Assembly: GCA_903789665.1 (NCBI GenBank)
Contig: CAIFEX010000003.1
Location: 1-64,000 of the forward strand
Direction of reading: 5' to 3'
Length of the DNA: 64,000 nucleotides
From: an uncultured Clostridium sp.
GTDB lineage: Bacteria > Bacillota > Clostridia > Clostridiales > Clostridiaceae
Shown here in pieces: positions 1 to 8,658 of this stretch (position 1 is its first letter; each line of letters begins with the position of its first letter). A model generated the notes under the pieces. That model was given only the letters and a program-made list of their open reading frames with translations, made no database searches and was not told the DNA's origin. The position numbers and the translations under genes were made by a program.

Positions 1-102
1 TTCATCACTGGAATAATTACCAGAACCCCGGACTTGAATACCATTTTCGCTTTTGCAATTCCTAATCCATTTTGATAAAGTACTGGCACCTAATATTATT
101 AA
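1..102 (-). pseudogene. Transposase OrfA-like fragment, cut by the window edge
   Basis: Read on the minus strand, an open stretch running off base 1 encodes LGASTLSKWIRN followed by a Gly/Arg-rich segment, which resembles the end of the helix-turn-helix in IS3-type OrfA proteins. A stop codon lies immediately upstream (103-105), so the usual N-terminal half is missing. I read it as a decayed insertion-sequence remnant. Only about 34 codons are visible, so the family call is tentative. Confidence 0.4.
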
Positions 103-330
103 TCAGTTGTAAGCCACATATTTTTAGCTTAATAAAATTGAGCCTGTTTTTGATGCTGCGGGATATATCCTGTAGTGAGGACTATCCGGTAACTTAAGAA
201 TATTTTTCTCTGAGTTATGCTAAAAATTGTGAAAACATAATATACTTTACATTTATTTTTTGATATACATTCCTTGAGTAATAAAATATTACTTTTCATG
301 CGTTTGCCCTGTCCAATAAATAAAAAATTA
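103..330. other. Spacer with no recognisable gene
   Basis: AT-rich sequence between the transposase scrap and the trpP promoter. A possible 79-codon minus-strand reading frame here has no recognisable motif and no convincing ribosome binding site, so I call nothing in it. Confidence 0.5.
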
Positions 331-359
331 TTGACAAACACACTGTAAAGTATTATTAT
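331..359 (+). promoter_or_regulatory. Sigma-A promoter of the trpP T-box transcript
   Basis: TTGACA at 331-336 and TATTAT at 354-359 are separated by 17 bases. Transcription should start near 366, just before the T-box leader. The -35 is a perfect match and the -10 is one base off consensus. Confidence 0.75.
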
Positions 360-384
360 AAATAACAATAAATAAACTAAAACA

Positions 385-650
385 ATCCTTTGACGAGGAA
401 GAGTAGCTATTACGTTTAGTTACAGAGAGCTGGAGGTGGTGTGATTCCAGCACGACAACTGGTAGTGAATGGACCTTTTAGGAATAAACCGAAATCTAAA
501 TTGTTTGGAGAGTAGTCTTTATCGTTGGCCGTACGTTATAATGGGCAAGACATGTTGGTGTCTGAATTCAAGAGTGGTGTTTTTAAACAAGCACAAGCTA
601 GGTGGTACCGCGAATATCTCCGTCCTATTTTTATAGGATGGAGTTTTTTT
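385..650 (+). promoter_or_regulatory. T-box leader, tryptophan specifier
   Basis: The leader has an AGAGAGCTGG...GGTG stem I region and the hallmark T-box AGGTGGTACCGCG at 600-612. A terminator hairpin (arms about 618-628 and 635-643) ends in seven T residues. The specifier codon is read as TGG at 470-472 in the context GAA-TGG-ACC, so the leader should sense uncharged tRNA-Trp. The downstream gene is a tryptophan transporter, which independently fits. Low charged tRNA-Trp should favour the antiterminator and switch on trpP and the amidohydrolase. Confidence 0.92.
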
Positions 651-744
651 ATTAAAGTTTTTTTGAGACTCAATTGATTTGTAAAACTATTTGTTAGCTT
701 CCGGAGGCTTCCAGATATTAAATAACATTAAGGAGATGTAAATT

Positions 745-1260
745 GTGAAATTAAAAAAAATTATCGTAAATTCATTATTTTTGGCTATAGGAACTGTGTT
801 AAGCCAGATCATACCTCCAGTATTTTTCGGAATGAAGCCCGGTACTGGCCTGGTCGTATTATTTATTATAATATTGTTCAATGACGATTATAAAACGTGC
901 ATTGCCGCTGGAATTGTAATAGGTATTTTATCAGCAGGTACTACAGCATTCCCGGGAGGACAAATACCAAACTTCATAGATAAGATAATAACAACGAATA
1001 TTTTATTCCTATTATTAAAACCGTTAAGAAATAAACTAAACAATCAAATAACAATTGTTCTAACTTCAATTGTAGGAACAGCTGTTAGCGGAACCACATT
1101 TCTATTTCTAGCTTTAATAATTACAGGATTACCTACAAAATTAAATATATTATTATTTTCAGTAGTTCTACCGGCATGTTTCATAAACGCTGTAGTGGGT
1201 TCAGTTTTATATAACGCTGTAAATGCAGCGTTAAAAATAGTTTCACCTAAGAAGGCCTAA
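745..1260 (+). CDS. trpP: Tryptophan transporter TrpP
   Basis: A 171-residue, very hydrophobic protein of the TrpP (YhaG-like) family, predicted to import tryptophan across the cytoplasmic membrane. Several membrane segments are evident, with the family-like stretch FGMKPGTGLVVLF near residues 29-41 and a conserved-looking AGTTAFPGGQIPNF loop around residues 64-77. The start is GTG, set by an AAGGAGATG ribosome binding site at 730-738. Its position behind a Trp-specific T-box supports the substrate strongly. It is followed after 19 bases by an M20 amidohydrolase that probably shares its transcript. Confidence 0.88.
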   Translation: MKLKKIIVNSLFLAIGTVLSQIIPPVFFGMKPGTGLVVLFIIILFNDDYKTCIAAGIVIGILSAGTTAFPGGQIPNFIDKIITTNILFLLLKPLRNKLNNQITIVLTSIVGTAVSGTTFLFLALIITGLPTKLNILLFSVVLPACFINAVVGSVLYNAVNAALKIVSPKKA

Positions 1261-1279
1261 CAGGAGGAGAAGAATATAT

Positions 1280-2461
1280 ATGAATAAATATTATAAAAAA
1301 GCTTTAAGTATTAGCAAAGAGCTTGTTGCCAACAGAAGAACATTACACAATTATGCAGAAACAGGATTTGACCTTCCAAGAACCACAACATTTGTTATGA
1401 AAAAGCTCAATGAATACGGCCTTTCTCCTTTCCCTGTGGGGAAGTCAGGCATTTGCTGCATTTTGGGAAACCAAGGCAAAACCATATTGCTCCGTGCAGA
1501 TATGGATGCACTTCCCATGAAAGAGAATACAGGATTGGATTTCGCCGCTACCAACGGAAATTGCCATTCCTGTGGTCACGATTGTCATACTGCAATGCTG
1601 CTTGGTGCTGCAAAACTCCTAAAGCAAAATGAAGATAAGCTAAAAGGAACCGTTAAATTTATGTTTCAGCCTGCAGAGGAATTATTAGCCGGGGCAAATG
1701 ACATGATAGCGGCCGGTATATTGAAAAACCCAACAGTAGATGCAGCAATGGGAATGCACATTAAAGTCGGATATGAGAAATCTGACGTGGGTTCCATAAC
1801 ATATGCGAAAGGTACGGCTCTGTACTCAGGTGATGCCGTACGCATTACAGTAAAGGGTAAAAATGCCCATGGAAGCACTCCTGAAAAGGGTGTTGATGCA
1901 ATCAACATTGCAGCACACATCGTTATTGCACTGCAGGAAATTATCTCGAGAGAAATACCCTGCAGCCAGCATTCAGTAGTAATTATTGGCAAAATACAAG
2001 GTGGAGATACGGTTAATACACTAGCAGGCAATGCAGTGATTGAAGCTTCCATTCGTGCAACCACAAATGAAAACCGTGCATTTCTTAAAAAGAGAATTGA
2101 AGAAATCAGCAAAAATGTAGCTGTAACTTTTAGAGGAGAGGCAATTGTAGAATTTGTATACGGTATTGGACCTCTATATAATGATCCAGCCCTCAGTAAA
2201 GAAATTGCAGACTACTGCAGGGAAATCCTGGCTTCGGAAAAAGTAAGAGAAATCCCTACAGCTTGTGGCACAGAAGATTTTACCAGCATTGCAGAATGCG
2301 TACCATCAGTCATGATCAATATTGGCGCAGGAAGCATCAAAGATGGACACATTTACTCCATGCATAATCCCAAAATGACGGTAAACGAAAAAGTACTGCC
2401 CTTGGGCACAGCCATATATGCACACTGTGCGGCACAATACCTGGAAAATCATGTTGGATGA
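1280..2461 (+). CDS. M20 family metallo-amidohydrolase in the Trp T-box operon
   Basis: A 393-residue cytoplasmic M20D-type amidohydrolase of the aminoacylase/hippurate hydrolase group, which cleaves N-acyl amino acids or related amides using bound divalent metal. Visible metal-site motifs are LRADMDALPMKE near residue 72, HSCGHDCHTAMLLGA near 97-111, QPAEE near 130, and a C-terminal SMHNP near 364. A strong AGGAGGAG ribosome binding site lies at 1262-1269. It follows trpP behind the tryptophan-specific leader, so I infer that it releases tryptophan from an N-acyl or other tryptophan conjugate. The exact substrate cannot be read from sequence. Confidence 0.82.
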   Translation: MNKYYKKALSISKELVANRRTLHNYAETGFDLPRTTTFVMKKLNEYGLSPFPVGKSGICCILGNQGKTILLRADMDALPMKENTGLDFAATNGNCHSCGHDCHTAMLLGAAKLLKQNEDKLKGTVKFMFQPAEELLAGANDMIAAGILKNPTVDAAMGMHIKVGYEKSDVGSITYAKGTALYSGDAVRITVKGKNAHGSTPEKGVDAINIAAHIVIALQEIISREIPCSQHSVVIIGKIQGGDTVNTLAGNAVIEASIRATTNENRAFLKKRIEEISKNVAVTFRGEAIVEFVYGIGPLYNDPALSKEIADYCREILASEKVREIPTACGTEDFTSIAECVPSVMINIGAGSIKDGHIYSMHNPKMTVNEKVLPLGTAIYAHCAAQYLENHVG

Positions 2462-2510
2462 AAAAAATTCAAATATAGACATTTTATATATATAATATAA
2501 AATCTGCACA

Positions 2511-2556
2511 GGAAGTGACAGGAAACTATTTACTAAATAGTTTCCTGTCACTATTT
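2511..2556. terminator. Bidirectional hairpin between convergent operons
   Basis: Perfect 19-base inverted arms at 2514-2532 and 2534-2552 lie between the end of the plus-strand trpP operon and the end of the minus-strand transporter gene. T-rich tracts flank it weakly. It most likely ends transcripts from both sides. Confidence 0.75.
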
Positions 2557-2583
2557 ACTATACAATAACAATAAAAAATCATA

Positions 2584-3882
2584 TTATACTCTGATTACTC
2601 CAATAGCCATTGATGCTATAAGCATTACTATAGTTACTATAAAAGCATATGGAAATGTTTTTTTCTGATGCTCGCCAAGTTCAACTCCTGCAAGAGATAT
2701 CAGAAGAAATGTACCTCCGGTGAGAGGGCTTATGGGAAAACCCATATTCATCTCCCCTAAAAATGCTGCCCTTGCTGTTTCCACAACTGGAACTCCAAAA
2801 CTTTTTCCTGCTTCTGCTATCACTGGCAAAACTCCAAAATAGAAAGATGACGGATCAAAAATCAGACTTGCAGGCATTCCAATTATACCAGTCAAAAGTG
2901 CTATATGTTTTCCGAGAGCATTAGGAATTATACTTACAAGAAAATTTGTCATTCCCTTTATCATTCCGGTTCCGCTCATAACTCCTACAAGTGCCCCAGT
3001 GGCAAATACTATACCTGACATCAAAAGAGCTTCTTTTGCATGAGCATTAATTCTATCTTTTTGATCCTTTGCATTAGGATAATTTATGATCAATACCAGT
3101 GCAAGTGCTACCATAAATGCAATTGCAGGGGTAACTTTCCCTGATATCAATACTCCAATAGTCAAAAGTACAATTGCTATATTTACAATAAATAATTTGG
3201 GCCTTTCTATTTTCTTTTTTTCTTCATCTATTTCAAGATCAAATATTTCATTATTTGACAAATCTATTTCTCCAATTCTTCTTTTTTCTTGCAATGCAAG
3301 TCTATAATCTATGAACAATATACATATTGCCCCTACTATAAACGGTATAATAAGAGGTTTCCATAATTGAGCCGTAGTCAGTTTAAGTGCAACTGTACAT
3401 CTTTGAGCTGTCCCAGCCCAAGGTTCCGTATTCATAAGTCCGGCACTTAAAGCCACTACTGTAGCCAATGTAGTCCTTCTCATTCCAACTGCATCAAATA
3501 GTGGAAGCATTGCGGGAATAGCTATTAAAAAAGTAACCGCTCCATTTCCATCAAGATGAACCATCATTGCCAGTATTCCAGTGCCAAGTACAATTTTTAT
3601 CGGATCTTTACCTACTATTTTAAAAATTTTTCTAATGATCGGATTCAAAGTACCTGCATCAATTATAATTCCAAAGAAAAGCGTTGCAAAAATAAACATT
3701 GTCCCCATTGGAGCTACATCCAAAACACCATTAATTATAAATTTACTAGTTTGTCCACCAAATCCAGACAATATACATGTAATAACGGGAATTATTATAA
3801 GTGCTGGTATAGGATCCATTTTGTTTTTCATTATCAACACAACTGCAGAACCTACAGTTATAAAACCAAGTAAAGCTATCAT
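2584..3882 (-). CDS. CitMHS-family citrate/organic-acid transporter
   Basis: A 432-residue polytopic membrane protein of the CitMHS (citrate-Mg2+:H+ / citrate-Ca2+:H+ symporter) family. It starts IALLGFITVGSAVVLIMKNK and contains the family-like segments MVHLDGNGAVTFLIAIPAML near 107-126 and GGTFLLISLAGVELGEHQKK near the C terminus. A charged cytoplasmic loop lies around residues 195-225. It is the last gene of an operon with a CoA-transferase and an AtuA-type pair, so I infer it imports the carboxylic acid they process. Substrates in this family vary, so citrate itself is not certain. Confidence 0.82.
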   Translation of the reverse strand: MIALLGFITVGSAVVLIMKNKMDPIPALIIIPVITCILSGFGGQTSKFIINGVLDVAPMGTMFIFATLFFGIIIDAGTLNPIIRKIFKIVGKDPIKIVLGTGILAMMVHLDGNGAVTFLIAIPAMLPLFDAVGMRRTTLATVVALSAGLMNTEPWAGTAQRCTVALKLTTAQLWKPLIIPFIVGAICILFIDYRLALQEKRRIGEIDLSNNEIFDLEIDEEKKKIERPKLFIVNIAIVLLTIGVLISGKVTPAIAFMVALALVLIINYPNAKDQKDRINAHAKEALLMSGIVFATGALVGVMSGTGMIKGMTNFLVSIIPNALGKHIALLTGIIGMPASLIFDPSSFYFGVLPVIAEAGKSFGVPVVETARAAFLGEMNMGFPISPLTGGTFLLISLAGVELGEHQKKTFPYAFIVTIVMLIASMAIGVIRV

Positions 3883-3906
3883 TGGCTTCCCCCTTAACTT
3901 CTATTT

Positions 3907-3963
3907 ATATAAAATTTGACTATGATAGATATATACAATTATCTATTAAGTCAAATTTTATAT
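3907..3963. other. Stem-loop between the CoA-transferase and transporter genes
   Basis: Perfect 15-base arms at 3907-3921 and 3949-3963 (ATATAAAATTTGACT and its complement) flank a 27-base AT-rich loop in the short gap between two operon genes. There is no long T run. It could be an mRNA processing or stability element, a partial terminator, or a protein-binding site. Confidence 0.5.
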
Positions 3964-3974
3964 GCTATTATCAA

Positions 3975-5150
3975 CTAACTATTAAAATAGTTCACTTCAT
4001 TTTCAGACATATTCAAAAGGTTTTCAAATACTTCTTTATTATCTTTTCCAAGTGTAGGTGCTTTCTTATAACTTACATGATCAGATTCCATAAATTTTAT
4101 AGGACATCCGGTTACCTTCATATTTCCCTTTATAGGATGTTCTATTTCACATATCATTTCTCTTTCTCTTATATTCTTATCATTCACAACCCTATCTATG
4201 GTATTTATAGGAGCACATGGAACACCTTTCGCCTGAAGTATTTTTATTATTTCATCTATTTCATGCTTTTTTGTCCAGTCTGTAACAATTTTATTAAGCT
4301 CGTCATGTGAATTTACTCTATTCTTATTCAATTTGAATTTTTCTACTTCAAGTAGATCAGTTCTTCCGGTGGCATTACAAAACCTCTGCCATATTGAATC
4401 ATTTCCTACAGCTATAACTACCCAGCCATCCTTCGCCTCGAAAGAATCATAAGGATATATAAATTCATAACGATTTCTTATAGGTTCAGGTATCCTATTT
4501 TCAACCATATATATTTCAGTTATGGTTTCCATTGCACTTACAGAACAGTCTACAAGTCCTATGTCAATCCTGTCACCCTTTCCATGGGTATTTTTTCCCT
4601 GAAGTCCCGCCAAAATTCCTATACAGCAATTAAGTCCCGCCAGAACATCTCCTATAGCAGTTCCTGTCCTAGTAGGCGGCGAATCCGGCCATCCTGTAAC
4701 ACTCATCATTCCGCTCATAGCCTGTGCTATAACATCATATCCTGGAAGCTTTCTATAAGGACCCGTTTGTCCAAATCCAGATATAGAAGCATAAATTATT
4801 TCTGGATTTACGGTCTTTACACTTTCATATGGAAATCCTAATTTATCCATAGTACCAGGTTTGAAGTTTTCAACTATTACATCCGACATCTTTATAAGAT
4901 CAAATAGAACCTGTTTAGCTTTCGGATCTTTTAAGTTGAGAGTTATACTCTTTTTATTCCTGTTTAAATTTGCAAAATATGCACTTATTCCCCTTTGAAA
5001 AGGAGGATACCCCCTACTGTCATCCCCTTTCCCAGGTTGTTCTATCTTGATTACCTCTGCACCCATATCTGCCAAAAGCATGGTACAATAAGGCCCTGAC
5101 AAAACACGGGTTAAATCTACAACACGTATGCCTTCAAGTGGTTTTACCAT
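3975..5150 (-). CDS. CaiB/BaiF family (class III) CoA-transferase
   Basis: A 391-residue cytoplasmic class III CoA-transferase, moving CoA between a carboxylic acid and an acyl-CoA donor. It begins with the family signature PLEGIRVVDLTRVLSGPYCT, has NRNKKSITLNLKDPKAK near residues 63-79 and GFGQTGPYRKLPGYDVIAQA around 125-144, which carries family-typical substrate and CoA contact residues. A GGAG ribosome binding site precedes ATG. It sits between the AtuA-type pair and a CitMHS transporter, so I infer that it activates an imported acid. Substrate identity is open. Confidence 0.88.
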   Translation of the reverse strand: MVKPLEGIRVVDLTRVLSGPYCTMLLADMGAEVIKIEQPGKGDDSRGYPPFQRGISAYFANLNRNKKSITLNLKDPKAKQVLFDLIKMSDVIVENFKPGTMDKLGFPYESVKTVNPEIIYASISGFGQTGPYRKLPGYDVIAQAMSGMMSVTGWPDSPPTRTGTAIGDVLAGLNCCIGILAGLQGKNTHGKGDRIDIGLVDCSVSAMETITEIYMVENRIPEPIRNRYEFIYPYDSFEAKDGWVVIAVGNDSIWQRFCNATGRTDLLEVEKFKLNKNRVNSHDELNKIVTDWTKKHEIDEIIKILQAKGVPCAPINTIDRVVNDKNIREREMICEIEHPIKGNMKVTGCPIKFMESDHVSYKKAPTLGKDNKEVFENLLNMSENEVNYFNS

Positions 5151-5183
5151 ACTAAATTATCTCCTTTCATTTCCAGAATTCTT

Positions 5184-5501
5184 CTACTTGTTCAAATCAA
5201 TTTCAAACCTTAAAAGTGCAGCTTCCATACATTTTCCAAGTGTATCCAGCCTCAACGAACGGGTTGCACCCCCATCAAGCGCATGATGCAATACAAAATT
5301 GAATCCATAAAGCTGTGGAATATCATATCTTATTACGTCACCCCTCACTATACCCTTATAATGTTTCTTTACAGCTTCAGGTGTAAGCTGCCTTTTCATT
5401 GCATCATAATATTTGGGATCTCTTGCAAATATGCACACATTTTCCGTATCACTTTTGTCTCCAGATCTTCCATGAGCTATTTCTTTTAATTTAACTATCA
5501 T
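5184..5501 (-). CDS. AtuA-related small subunit
   Basis: A 105-residue protein matching the small domain often found as the C-terminal part of, or a separate partner to, AtuA-type proteins: KLKEIAHGRSGDKSDTENV near the N terminus and HHALDGGATRSLRLDTLGK near residues 73-91. It follows the AtuA-like gene by two bases, so the two are almost certainly translated together and probably form one complex. The biochemical role of this domain is not established. Confidence 0.8.
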   Translation of the reverse strand: MIVKLKEIAHGRSGDKSDTENVCIFARDPKYYDAMKRQLTPEAVKKHYKGIVRGDVIRYDIPQLYGFNFVLHHALDGGATRSLRLDTLGKCMEAALLRFEIDLNK

Positions 5502-5503
5502 GA

Positions 5504-6862
5504 TTATTTTACCTCCTCTACATGAGCTTCAAGTTTAACTGCATCTCTAGGGATAAGCGTAGGCCACAGTGCAAATACTTCTGCCGGTCTGGTTCTTCCT
5601 CCAAAGAAACACGATGCGGGTGGTCCATTTAAAATAAAAGGAGCAATTTCAGGTGTCAGTTTGCTTGCCTCTTCCCTGGTTTTAGTTTTTATTGCCACTC
5701 TAAGTACAACTTCATTGAGTTCCTGCTCTATTTCATCCGCAAGGGGACCGTGAAGAGAATTCAATCCTACAAATTCAATTCTCTTTTCTATGGCATCAAG
5801 CCTTTTATTTGTAAGTCTGTCATCAAGTATCTGAGCAGCTCTCTTTGCTTTGTCCAGTGCATCCGGCCAGCTAAAAGGCAGATATGCTACATTTCTATAT
5901 CCTTCTGTATACCCAACACATAATTTCAAAGTATCTGGTCTCTTGTGACCCTTTACACCTTCAACCAAAACCCTATCCTTCCCTATCTGTTCTAGATTTA
6001 TTTCACTAAAATCAGCTACAACATCTGGAGTAAGATATTTTTTAGGATCATGTATTTCATAAAAGAGCTGTTCTTCTATGGACTGAACGGTTACAAGCCC
6101 ACCTGTATTTTTTGTCTTCGTCATTATTATTTTCCCAGGTTCACTCACTTCTGCTACAGGATAGCCCAGATCCTCTGGATGAGGAACATTTCTCCAATCA
6201 TAATCATAATTTCCTCCAGTTGCCTGAGCTCCACATTCTGAAAGATGACCCGTTAAGATACCTGTAGCCAAGGAATTCCACTCTCCATTTTTCCATCCAA
6301 ATTCATGCTCAAGTGGTGCCAGAAACAAAGCTGTATCTGTAGAACGTCCTACTATTATTATATCTGCCCCGCCTTCAAGACACTCCACAATTGGTTCTGA
6401 GCCAAAATATACGTTTGCATTCACCATGTGCGGTAGTATTGAATCTATGGATTCACCGGTATCCATATTGTTCATGGATATTCCCTGCTTCCTCAAATCG
6501 GATATTACATCCATTACATCATCACCTACTACATATCCGACTTTTAAATTGTATCCTGATTCTTTAATCACATTTTTTGCAGCTTCGACAGCAGATTTTA
6601 CATTCATTCCCCCTGCATTCGTCAAAACCTTTATTCCCTTTTCCTTGATCATAGGAAGCATTTCTCTCAACGCCTTTATAAAATCTCTAGCATACCCTGC
6701 CTCTGGATGACGCTCTTTCTGCCTTTGCATTATAGATAGAGTGAGCTCTGCCAAGTAATCACAGGAAATATAATTTACATCATCTTTTTTGGCCATTTCA
6801 ACAGGAACATCATTCAGGTCACCCCAAAATCCTTGAGCCCCTCCAATTCTTATTGTTTTCAT
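5504..6862 (-). CDS. AtuA-family (DUF1446) protein
   Basis: A 452-residue cytoplasmic protein of the DUF1446/AtuA family, named from acyclic terpene utilisation in Pseudomonas but widespread in clusters for degrading unusual acids. Recognisable parts are the N-terminal IRIGGAQGFWGD, GGADIIIVGRSTDTALFLAP near residues 164-183, and the Gly-rich CFFGGRTRPAEVFALWP near the C terminus. It is the first gene after a sigma-54 promoter and leads an operon with its small partner, a CoA-transferase and a CitMHS transporter. Terpene degradation is not implied; a role in catabolising a carboxylic acid is inferred from context. Confidence 0.82.
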   Translation of the reverse strand: MKTIRIGGAQGFWGDLNDVPVEMAKKDDVNYISCDYLAELTLSIMQRQKERHPEAGYARDFIKALREMLPMIKEKGIKVLTNAGGMNVKSAVEAAKNVIKESGYNLKVGYVVGDDVMDVISDLRKQGISMNNMDTGESIDSILPHMVNANVYFGSEPIVECLEGGADIIIVGRSTDTALFLAPLEHEFGWKNGEWNSLATGILTGHLSECGAQATGGNYDYDWRNVPHPEDLGYPVAEVSEPGKIIMTKTKNTGGLVTVQSIEEQLFYEIHDPKKYLTPDVVADFSEINLEQIGKDRVLVEGVKGHKRPDTLKLCVGYTEGYRNVAYLPFSWPDALDKAKRAAQILDDRLTNKRLDAIEKRIEFVGLNSLHGPLADEIEQELNEVVLRVAIKTKTREEASKLTPEIAPFILNGPPASCFFGGRTRPAEVFALWPTLIPRDAVKLEAHVEEVK

Positions 6863-6914
6863 AAATGCACCTTCTCCATAAAATATATTATTTATCTGAC
6901 ATTCAACATTTACA

Positions 6915-6929
6915 GCAAATTTAATGCCA
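6915..6929 (-). promoter_or_regulatory. Sigma-54 promoter for the AtuA/CoA-transferase/CitMHS operon
   Basis: The minus strand reads TGGCATTAAATTTGC: TGGCAT, five bases, then TTGC, matching the -24/-12 consensus with exact spacing. It lies about 50 bases upstream of the AtuA-family start and downstream of a sigma-54 activator gene. Confidence 0.85.
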
Positions 6930-6955
6930 AAAAAAATAATGCTCTAAAAAGCATT
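6929..6955 (-). terminator. Terminator of the sigma-54 activator gene
   Basis: On the minus strand AATGCT, a six-base loop, AGCATT, one base and eight T residues. It sits after the activator gene and directly abuts the -24 element of the next operon, insulating that operon from activator readthrough. Confidence 0.7.
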
Positions 6956-6992
6956 ACAAATTCAATATCTACCAAAATTTTCTTATTAATTA

Positions 6993-7033
6993 TTGTATAT
7001 ACCTTGTATACAATTATATACAAAGTATACAAG
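6993..7033. promoter_or_regulatory. Putative upstream activator site for the sigma-54 activator
   Basis: Repeated half-sites TTGTATATAC, TTGTATAC, TATATACAA and GTATACAA form a nested inverted repeat about 80-120 bases upstream of the -12 element. This is the usual location and form of an enhancer site for a bacterial enhancer-binding protein. The likely binder is the adjacent activator. Confidence 0.65.
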
Positions 7034-7034
7034 A

Positions 7035-8435
7035 TTATTTACCATATAAATTAGGATCAATACCATATATTTTTAATTTACGATAAAATGTTCTTCTGCA
7101 CATTCCAAGCTTTTTCATAGCATCACTTCTATTTCCTCCAGTTTTCCTAAGTTCATTAATTATCTGTTTCTTTTCTATATTAGATATAATATCTTTCAAT
7201 GTATCTGATTTTGACAAATTATCATTTTTATTCATATCAGAATTTCTAATTTCATCAGGTAAGTTATTAATTTCTATAATATTCTTTTCGCATACTATAA
7301 CTGAATACTCAACACAACTTTGAAGCTGTCTGACATTTCCATGCCATTTATTTTTTTTAAACGTTTTTATAACATTCTCAGAAAAAGTTAAATTTTTATT
7401 ATACTTTTTACAATATAATCTTAAAAAATGCTTAGCAAGAAGTACGATATCATTACCTCTCTCTCTGAGAGGAGGTACTTTTATTTTAAACGTATTAAGC
7501 CTAAAATAAAGATCCTCCCTGAATTTTCCCTCCTCTATCATATGCTCTAGATCTTTATTTGTAGCAACAACAATTCTAACATCAACTCTATCAAAACTAT
7601 TAGAACCAATTTTCTGAATCTCACCTGACTGTAATACTCTTAAAAGTTTAGCCTGCATTAGAAGCGGCATCTCACCTATTTCATCGAGAAATATAGTTCC
7701 ACCATTTGCTATTTCAAATTTACCTATTTTTCCTTCTTTTCTTGCTCCCGAAAACGATCCTTGTGAATATCCAAACAGCTCACTTTCAAATAAGCTTTCT
7801 GGTATTGCAGAACAATTTATTTTCACAAATGGAACTTTCCTTTTTTTGCTAGCATTTACTATTGCATTCACTATAACTTCTTTTCCTGTTCCGCTTTCAC
7901 CTTCAATTAACACTGTTGCATCAGTTGGTGCTACTATTGATGCTAATTTTAAGCAATTCATAAAATTCTTACTTTTACCTATTATATTAGAAAAGCTTTT
8001 TGGAAAACTACTATGTGATTTTGTACTGTCATTATATATTATTCCAGTTAATTTTCTCACTTTCTCCAATTCTTTATTTAGCAAAGATATTTCCGTAATA
8101 TCTTTAAATATAGATATTGCACCTATAAGCTGTTCATTTAAAATTATAGGATTTATATTGACAACAATTTCTTTACCTACGCTTTTTACTTTAACCATAG
8201 TATTTACTTTAGCTTCTCTATCTTCTAGGCACTCTAAAATAGCAGCTCCCGGTTCTATCTCACTTACAAACTTATTTAAAACCTTGTGTTTAGATACATT
8301 CAGAATTCTTGAATAAGCCTCATTAACATATATTATCTTAGAACTTCTATCTACAATTACAATTCCATCATGAATATGATCTATCGCCATTAACAACATA
8401 CTCAATTTTTTGTTCATACTATCTTTTACCTCCAA
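7035..8435 (-). CDS. Sigma-54 activator (PAS, AAA+, Fis-type HTH)
   Basis: A 466-residue bacterial enhancer-binding protein. A PAS-like sensor occupies about residues 10-120. The AAA+ domain (about 145-375) has Walker A GESGTGKE, Walker B TIFLDEIGEMP and ESELFGY followed by a sigma-54 contact loop. A Fis-type helix-turn-helix closes the protein (GGNRSDAMKKLGMCRRTFYR). The contact loop reads GSFSGA instead of the usual GAFTGA, a conservative but uncommon variant. It probably senses a small ligand through PAS and activates the adjacent operon from the inverted repeats just past its stop codon. Confidence 0.92.
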   Translation of the reverse strand: MEVKDSMNKKLSMLLMAIDHIHDGIVIVDRSSKIIYVNEAYSRILNVSKHKVLNKFVSEIEPGAAILECLEDREAKVNTMVKVKSVGKEIVVNINPIILNEQLIGAISIFKDITEISLLNKELEKVRKLTGIIYNDSTKSHSSFPKSFSNIIGKSKNFMNCLKLASIVAPTDATVLIEGESGTGKEVIVNAIVNASKKRKVPFVKINCSAIPESLFESELFGYSQGSFSGARKEGKIGKFEIANGGTIFLDEIGEMPLLMQAKLLRVLQSGEIQKIGSNSFDRVDVRIVVATNKDLEHMIEEGKFREDLYFRLNTFKIKVPPLRERGNDIVLLAKHFLRLYCKKYNKNLTFSENVIKTFKKNKWHGNVRQLQSCVEYSVIVCEKNIIEINNLPDEIRNSDMNKNDNLSKSDTLKDIISNIEKKQIINELRKTGGNRSDAMKKLGMCRRTFYRKLKIYGIDPNLYGK

Positions 8436-8658
8436 AGAACCACCTCGTAGATATTGATATAAAATTAACAGTATCTTATAAATTAAGTATAATTATTCTT
8501 AATTATAATAATATTATAACATCATCACAGCAAAATATAGATTGATTATTTCCAAATTTACTATCTTCTTTAATTTTCCAGTATAATTACACTCATTAAT
8601 GTACAAACTTTAATTATAATTGGATAATTATTGATTATAAAATGCAGGAGTGATACAG

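Noticed and set aside
129..368. A 79-codon minus-strand frame
   Set aside because: No motif or ribosome binding site, and the trpP promoter lies inside it.
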